From assembly GCF_003672135.1 (NCBI RefSeq), contig NC_039511.1, forward strand, positions 14,968,464 to 15,032,463: a stretch of 64,000 nucleotides of DNA, in the 5' to 3' direction. Position 1 is the stretch's first letter. Every line of letters begins with the position of its first letter. Below the pieces are notes generated by a model that saw nothing but the letters and a program-made list of their open reading frames with translations, ran no database searches and was not told the DNA's origin. This document shows, in pieces, positions 52,701 to 61,500 of the stretch. The DNA is from Ooceraea biroi (taxonomy: Eukaryota > Arthropoda > Insecta > Hymenoptera > Formicidae). The position numbers and the translations under genes are program-made.

Positions 52701-55700
52701 TCGTATAATTTATTGTTATCACGTTGTTTTAAATTAAATGAATTATTCCAATTTGCAAGAGCTACGACTGGAAAGGTGGAAGGATCCGATATGCCAGGAT
52801 GGGGATTAGTTCGTGACGGCACATCCTGCGGTGATAATTTGGTAATTGTAACTTTATAATTCTCTAACTTTATAATTCTCTGACAGTTACAAATATCATC
52901 ATACGTAATGTTTTCGAGTAAGTTTTGACAGTATCACATATCTAATTGTGTAATTAATTAAATTGTTAATTACTCATTCTAGATATGCGTGAATCAAACT
53001 TGCACTAGTTTGTTTCCACACATCGATCAAGGAAAATGTCCCAGCAATCACGACAACAGTGAATGTTCAGGCAATGGCGTAAGTATACTATACTATATGA
53101 AATTATGTACTGTTAATAGACAATAATAATAAAGATCACTTTTCATGCTTTTAACACAGATGATTTCAACGTGGAAATTGAACGAAAAAATATTTTTCAC
53201 ATTTATATATTCGGAAAATTAAAATTTTAAAATCGCCCTGAGTTATATCTAGCAATATTTTAATAATGTTCGTTCATTGATTGTTTTCAAAGTATCAATT
53301 AATTTATATTGAATTTCATGTACGTGGTAACATTCAAGATTGCTGTTTTCGCAGGTTTGTACAAACGTCAACAAGTGTTACTGCTTTCCGGGTTGGAGCG
53401 GGCCTGACTGTTCCATAGAGCAATATATTCCAACGATGTCGCCGACAACTTCCAGCCCTGAAGTAGTCGGTAAAGCTGATCCTAAACTGGAGAAGAAAGA
53501 GACCCCCTACGGTAAGCTTTGGCTCCTTCCCTAATTCTTCCGTAATTATTAATTAGAGGATAAAAGCGGGAAATTGATGCGCCTTTATTCTTACAAATTT
53601 TTTCTCTCTTTTTTTTCTTAAAGCATAATTGACCCTCTAGCAGGCATACAGATCAATACAGGCACCTGTCTCTCACTGCCTCTATCTTTCGTACTTTCTC
53701 TCTTTCTCTTTCTATATCTCTTTCTATTTAATTTCTTATAACTTTTAGCCATTATCTTTGAATTCATCTGCATGCATGCCGCATGTGTGCTTTCTGGAGG
53801 GTTAAGCGTATAATAGCCTATGCATATATTGCTATTATACGATTATTCATTATTCTCACATCGATGACTCATTTCAAAAAGATGGCAACTAAAAAATGCT
53901 GAATTTGAAATTTTTGAAGAATGTATGAAGATCACGCAGAAAGAGCGTGTATAGTATAGCTTTTTTAATGTAATCGAAATATTCTCTTTTAATCGGTTTT
54001 CTTTGTATGCAAAAGTGCAAAAAGAAATTTAAATAATTGCATTTTTGGCCATTTTGAATATTTGAAATGCACTTTGCATGAAATCACGACATAATATTGT
54101 TACTTTTTGAACTGGGCTTTCGATACATTTCACTACAATTATATAACGTTATTTAATAATTATTGTTTATAATAATATTCTAATACGAGAAAATAAATAA
54201 TACGATTAGTTAATAATTCCATTTACATCAATTATATATATAATATCATAAGAAATTCAAACTTTATAGAGATAATATTTGATAATCATATAATATCATA
54301 TAATACTTGATAATCACATATCATTTGTTTCATATTTTAATACTATTTATCGTTATCATCGATTATTTAGTCATGATTAATTATCATTAAATACAGCGGA
54401 CTTCCGTTAACTCGTATAATATTGTCATTTTCAATCTGAACTCAATCACATGATTTAATGGCATACTCGTTTAGAAAATTATAATTATTGCAAAATTACA
54501 ATTGTTATTTTTAAGTTATCGAGTTTAATTAATATATTGTAATTTCTAAGTCGCAAAGGTATTATCTAACAATTTGCATTTTTTAAATAATAATTATAAT
54601 ATAATTCCATAAACAAATTTGGAATTGCGAGCATTACATAAATATTCGAGTAATCATAAAAAAATTAATTTGTCAAGATCGATTTAAGAATCTATTTTAA
54701 CAATCCATATATATATATATATATATATGGATACAGATTGATGCCCGAAAATTGAAGCTATATCTTTTCTAACTGATTTGATTTTGACATTTAATCAGTG
54801 ATAAGCGATCTCTTTCATTGGCGGAAAACGATTTAGGCCGGAGATAGTGCCATTTCCGATAAAAGGAAGTCTACTGTACTCAATTCTATCAATACGGGTC
54901 AAGTCGACCGTCTTGATGGATTTTAGGCTTGCGATAAGGCAGAATTAGGATTTTTTGGGGTCATACTATCAGCTGTGCACATAACATCCGATGCGTATAT
55001 GAACTCATATATCGTGCGATAACTACTCGATATCTCGTTTCGAGAGAAACGAAAGCAGAAAGGAAGGATCCCCTTATGTATCCTTGTTATATCCTTCTAG
55101 TATTTTCTCGGTCCTTTCGAAAGCGACATCCCCGCTTTTATCCCGTATACTCTTAGGTCATTTTATCTAGAAACAAGAATCGTGACTTAGGTTCAATACC
55201 TTGGATCTTCAGATCCATATGTTTTCTTACTTTTTAAGTCCCTATTGTATCTGTCTTTCTCTCAGATTAAGTAATCTGATATAATTAATAATACGTTTTA
55301 ATATAATATTAGCAATATATTAAAAAGTAATATGTATGTGTAATCGTCATTCTAATTCTAAAATTTGTTGACCTAACGATTTTCAAGTCCGTCAATTTTT
55401 CAAAGAGAAAACAACAATCTTTAAAGTTTTACAAATTACGTAGTTTTACGATTAGAGTGACGATACATTTATTATTAGAGGGATATTAGAGGATTGTGCG
55501 ATCGGTAAAATGCGACGCAATGCAATAGACACATATACACGAACAAGACACCGCCGCGTCGCACGCGCGGGATACAAAATGCTTGATCGTTTCAGGAGGT
55601 ACCAACCACAATCTCTCTACGGGATTGATGGTAGTGATCCTGGTGGGTGTGGTGACGGGCGTCTTCCTTTGTTTTGCACTAATGGCTGTTTGCTACAGGT

Positions 55701-55800
55701 ACAGTAACAGCAAGAACAGATTGCCCGCGATCACAGGCCTGTCGTCTTCGTCTTCGTCGTCGTAATTCGTGGCTAGCTGGATGATATGATAATGATGATA

Positions 55801-55850
<50 letters not shown>

Positions 55851-58519
55851 AATAATGATGATGATGATGATGATGAGGAGGCATCGCACGCGGCCATCAA
55901 TGCTCTATCATAATGTCGATCACTCTTAGCCTATTCTACTCGGTGTTCACTTATTACACGTATAAACACGAGAGTTGCAGAAACAAAAATCGCTGCGTTC
56001 AGCTACGACGATGACAATGGGAGAAGTCACTTATTAATATTAATGTTCCTTACTCATCTCCGATCTTTTTCCCTTAGGACTCTCGAGCAATAAGTTGCGA
56101 GCACACTCTGTCGCCGTAGACAATCACTCGAGTCTTAGATCTCTCGGATCCTGTTACGTGCTTTGCAGTTTAGATTGCTTGCGTTCTTAGATCCCTGACG
56201 CTTTAGCTCTCGGTTCAGCTTTAGATTCTAGTTACCTCGCATCCTACATTCCCCACTGAGACGTTCTTTAGAAGAGCATAGTTGTCCTCTACATGCAATG
56301 GATTCGAGATTGTTTAGTTGTTATTACGATCCCTCGCTTTATAGGTTCCAAGTTATCCAAGTCTAAGACGTCTTGAGATTATCGCATAGTCGAAAGGATC
56401 CTTGAGACAATACGTTGGATTATAGTATTATCTGATATTTCGGCTTCCGTTTAGATTTATCAAAACAACAGCTATAAATTATTCAAATACCTGAAAAGAT
56501 GATGAATTTTTGAAAATACGTGTTTTCTCCATGAACATTTTGGACGCAGCTGGTTTTGTGTCTGTACCACTCGTATACTTGACAGAATATATGTATATAT
56601 CCTTTTTTATATATATATCTATATATATAAATATAATATTGTCACTATGTGGTGTGCTATGGATGTGCTCATGGCATAGTGATTTATGATCGTGATTATG
56701 GTGTTCCAGCAAAGATCTCGATCTTAGCAATTGTCGTTTTTTTGACGGACAACAGATAAGAACAAAATTGCTTAATAAAGGTTGGATATAAATTTTACAA
56801 ACTAAGAATTGATTAGTATTAAATTAGTATTATTAATACAATATTAAATGCTTCTTTCTGAACTTACCGCTAACATTCGTAATATAAAAAAAGATGCCAG
56901 ATAATTTTATATGTATGTATAAATGTATTTTATATGTATATATAAATTATGTTAGATAATAAAAAAGTTTACTTTTTCACAGAAAATCTGGTTGTCCCTC
57001 AAAAAGCGACGTCCAAGAACCTATATAATGTGCCAGCTGCTTGTATGCCCTATAAAAGCATGAAAGAAGCTGATTAGCGAAGAACTTATTGGACATCGTT
57101 AATTACTAATAACTGTGTGCAACCTTGCGGACGCTTGCAAGTTAGAATTTCTTTGAATTAACAAAACAGGCTCTTCGTGGAAGATTGAAATTCTGATGAG
57201 CTATGTGATACGATTAACTCTTTCGGCAGTTATTCGTAAAATATGTAATACCTTATACTTCAACATTACATTTAATTTATAATTGACTGTTATTATAATG
57301 AAAAAAAGAATACTTAAAGTTAAAAGGATTCACAGAAGCTGCCTTTTTCCAGAGAGAATACGAAGATAGATCTTTAGGATTACACGATCCTTGGATTTTC
57401 AATTCCACGGATCAGCGCGTCTTCGGATCCTTGAATCCTTGGATACTGAGATCTACAGATTTTTATGTCCTTGAATGTTGACTTCCTCAATATCTGAGAT
57501 TCTTGACATCGTACGGATCTATGGATTATTCATGTGATTCTGAGATGATTAAGATTTTAGGTCCTTCAGTATTAAGATACACGGATTCTCAGATCTGAAA
57601 ATCAAGATTCTGGAAATCTGTCGAACGTACCATTGCTCTGATTACGAAAATTCGTAACTTTGAACTTTCAGATTGACAGTTTTGTTGTTGAAGCAGCAGA
57701 ATTTCGTAAAATGCTGATGCCCAGTCCGCATTTTTTGAGTTATGAGGTTTGGTAATTAGAGCAATAACATATAGAATATTCATTTCAAGACGCAACTGCA
57801 GTTTTATATTCTATTTCACAATTTACATTTTATATTTATTATATTGAAAAAAATCACGCAAAAATAATACAATATAATAATTATTACAATAATGATGGTA
57901 CGAATCCAAGTACATATTTGTTGCGTTTTATAAATAAATACTCTATACCGGATCACAGTTGTTATATACGTATATGATAATATACATATAATATATGTAT
58001 GTCTCTCTCTTCACGTGCTGATATTGGCTTCTCTGTTTTTCTGTCTGTTTCTGTCTGCCATCTCTGTCTGTCTGCATGCTGTGGGACGCTCGGATACGAA
58101 AATACCGAATCGAACCACCCTCCCGCACTACGTAATGGTGTAAAATCTCCATTTTGTAAAACTAAAAAAATCGATATAACAATCCATTCATGTCGGCGTA
58201 TACGACGGCCCGCCACACGCCTCTGACGACGACGATGATGATGACGAATGCTAATGATGACGACGGTGATGACGACGAATTACATACACACAATACGCTT
58301 ACAGAGAACTACCACGGCTCTAACACTGTATTTTTAGTTGGTATGCTCATGTCGGTGGTAGGGGGTGTTTTCGTAGTATTTGCTCTGATGGCTCTCTGCT
58401 ACAGGTCAGTCGTAGTACATAAAAACTTCTCCCTCTGTCTCAGGTTAGTGTGCAGAAACATACACAAGTAGAACTTTTCTCTTTCTATGTCCTCTTTTTT
58501 TCTATCTTCTCTCTCCCTT

Positions 58520-58550
<31 letters not shown>

Positions 58551-61500
58551 TCTCTTCCCTTCTGTACATGTGCTGCGAAGGGTGGAAGGAGTGTATGCGC
58601 GCTACGAGTGGCATGCTGCTCTTCGGGAAATTTGCACTACAGCTTCTCTCCTCAGCAAGCGTTTGGTTTTGTTGCTTGATGTTGCTTTCATGCTGCTATA
58701 CATGCTACTCATTGTAATGCGCATTAGATCTTTTATAGAAAATATTATTTTATTATTGCCTTTCATATAATTTGATTACGTAATCCATCCTCCTGATTTG
58801 ATGATTAATAATAGTTTAATTCATTCATCATATATCCGATAGAATTCAGTATAACTTTCGATAACGTTTAGGTCCTTTAAATCTTGAATCCTTAAATCTC
58901 AGTAGGCCTCAGTAGCTTACGTATCTTGAAAGTAAACTTTTGTAAACAATCGTTTCTATATAAATAAACTCTTTTGTTATGTAATAATTAATTAAAAGAT
59001 TATTATAAGATTATTGTAGCAAAAGTTTCGTATAGCACGCTAAGAAATCCAATTTCAAATTCCTCGAAGACTGAAGCTTTACTACTAGCATACGCTTTTC
59101 TCGCGACCTTCTTTATGCATGTACATGATAATTATACGTGACTGACATGATTATACTCAAGTGCACATATATACACATGTACATGCATATATTCATATCA
59201 TTAGATCTGAAATTGAATAATACTCTATATGCCTCTCCTTGACTCTCTTTTACACTGATCTTTGTATATCTGTTCTTTCCATTTTCACTATCTTTTCTAA
59301 CGATAAGAGGAGTTGCGTATACAAAATATAATTACGTGCGCGTTCGTGTTTTAGCACAATAATTAATTAATAATTTGTTTCAAATAATAAACATCATGTA
59401 AAATATTCAAACATTTTCTATACGATTGAAATCACGGCTTCTTTTCATTTTACAAAAAAAGAATTGTGAGTTGAATTTTTACCACTCCGAAAAGAATAAT
59501 CATCTCCTTGTATTTCATTACTTTACTTTAAATATGTCTCTTATCTGTTTAACCCTAAACAAAAAAACAACGCCTTTTTAAGGAAATTTCAACAAATTAA
59601 TTTTTCTTTTAATAATAATTTTAACAATAAGTTATAATTGATATAGAGTATGGTAAAAGTGATAACAATCACAAATATTTGTATAAATTTTCTTACTGCT
59701 GCGCTTAATATCGTTTAGGGTTGAAGGACTATGATTTATCTTTTACTGATTGGTTAACAGGTACCGCAGCGGAAGGCTAACTTAGTAAGCCAGCTGCGAA
59801 TGTACCAATTGGCTAATTGTCTGTTTTGCTTCGGAATTGACTTTTGCATGCTAAAAGGACTCGTTAATTTTTGTTCGAATATCACAAATTTTACGAACTC
59901 GTAATAATTATTCATATCTATAATTATTTTGATGTATAATTATTTTGATCACAGATAATTATGTAAACTCTGATGAGCCGTTCACCAGCTTAAGAGAGAT
60001 CATCAGCGCCACGTTTACATCGATGAGAGAACTTCGTTGTGAAAATTAATTAAAAAGTGGACAGAATATTAAGAACATACTTGGATTGATGATTATGAGT
60101 TGAATTGTAAAAATGCCACGTATCAATCAAATGTGGATTAATATTAATCATTATGATTTGATAAATGTTATATTGGTGCAACTAGAAAAAAATAATTTCA
60201 TGTTTAAAAACTATGAAAATTATGTGTATTTAAGGAATTGTTGCAAAGATTTAATTTATTAGAGTCATTGTTTTTGAATCTGGATTGTTAAATTTTATTA
60301 ATAAAATTCTTTTTATCAATTTTAACATTATTTGTTATTATTATGTTTCATATTTGACATTTTTATTCGATAAATCAAGTACTTTTTTTCTACACAAGTT
60401 ACTTCAGGTAATCTATAATAATAATTAATATAATTAACACGAGATTAAACCTTTCGCATCTACTTTTAAAATTAATTATACAGCAGCAGTCATGCTAATA
60501 ATTAATAACGATACTAATAATAATCCATGCAGCTGGCGATCCCTCTTAATCTTTAAATCTAAAAATCCCGGAAATTATTTGATACTTGAAATAAACCTTT
60601 TGCTAGTTTGCATGCGCTTTCCCACTTTTTTCTACAATATGAATTGACAAACTATGTGTAATTGGCGAATTTCTCGCAGAAGGAAGAGCACCGTCCAGAA
60701 ATACGATCTGCCATACTCGAAGAAGCCGCCGCAGAAAAGCTACAGCGGTGTTTCCGGTAATCATCATGCGGAAGCTGCAGCCTTGGAAACCGTCAACAAG
60801 ATCCTCACCTTCGGCAGAATGCCTCAATACAGGTACGACGGTCATTTCATTGCTTATTTTGCAAGCCTATTGGCTATTACGGAATATTTTAACAGAAGAA
60901 CTTATCAGCAACTGATGGATTTTGCAAGAAATGGATGAATTGCATAAAGAACTGGTCAAAATAAACTCAATTAAATCTACGAATTTATAACATTTAAAAC
61001 AGAATATTAATTTGAAAATAATTAATATTACAAATAATATTAAAATAAATTAATGTAATGTATAAATATTTGGAATTTAATTATGAAAAACGCGTTAAAA
61101 TTTCTTTTATTGATAGAAGGTATATTAATATACCTAGTATATTAATATATCATACAGTAGTTACTTATAAAGATCAAAAAGCTTAAATAAAATTGTAACG
61201 CAACTTTCATATTTTTAATTTTACCTCGACATTGTTTATGCTACATCAATTTAAGATTACGAGAAAGTAATGCATTAACAGGAATGTACATCAGTAATAA
61301 GACCATCCCACATTACATCTTACATCTTGTCTCATATCTCATTTTATCTTTCATCGTTTCTTGCAATCGGCAAGTCGGACATGCATGTTAAACATATCTC
61401 TTTATTAAACCGTTGCCATGTCCCAGAATTCGTCCCACAGATGTCAATAGGTATCAGGCATTTATCGATGTATGATGTAGGATTGACTGCAGCTCGAGAT

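Larger units (their letters stand above)
55699..60679 (+). other. introns around the alternative transmembrane exons
   Basis: Apart from transmembrane exon B (58305-58404) this holds a (GAT)n microsatellite at 55781-55876, cryptic GATTC/TTGGATCC repeats at about 56090-56460 and 57350-57600, a CT tract at 58521-58544, and AT-rich DNA. No further transmembrane-type exon was seen. Confidence 0.55.

Noticed and set aside
55679..55900. Ser- or His-rich minus-strand open frames
   Set aside because: Translations of the (GAT)n/(ATC)n microsatellite.
59750..59785. Possible alternative terminal exon of mind-meld (AACAG followed by GTACCGCAGCGG... and a stop)
   Set aside because: The frame gives only eight residues before TAG and there is no supporting similarity; a chance acceptor is more likely.
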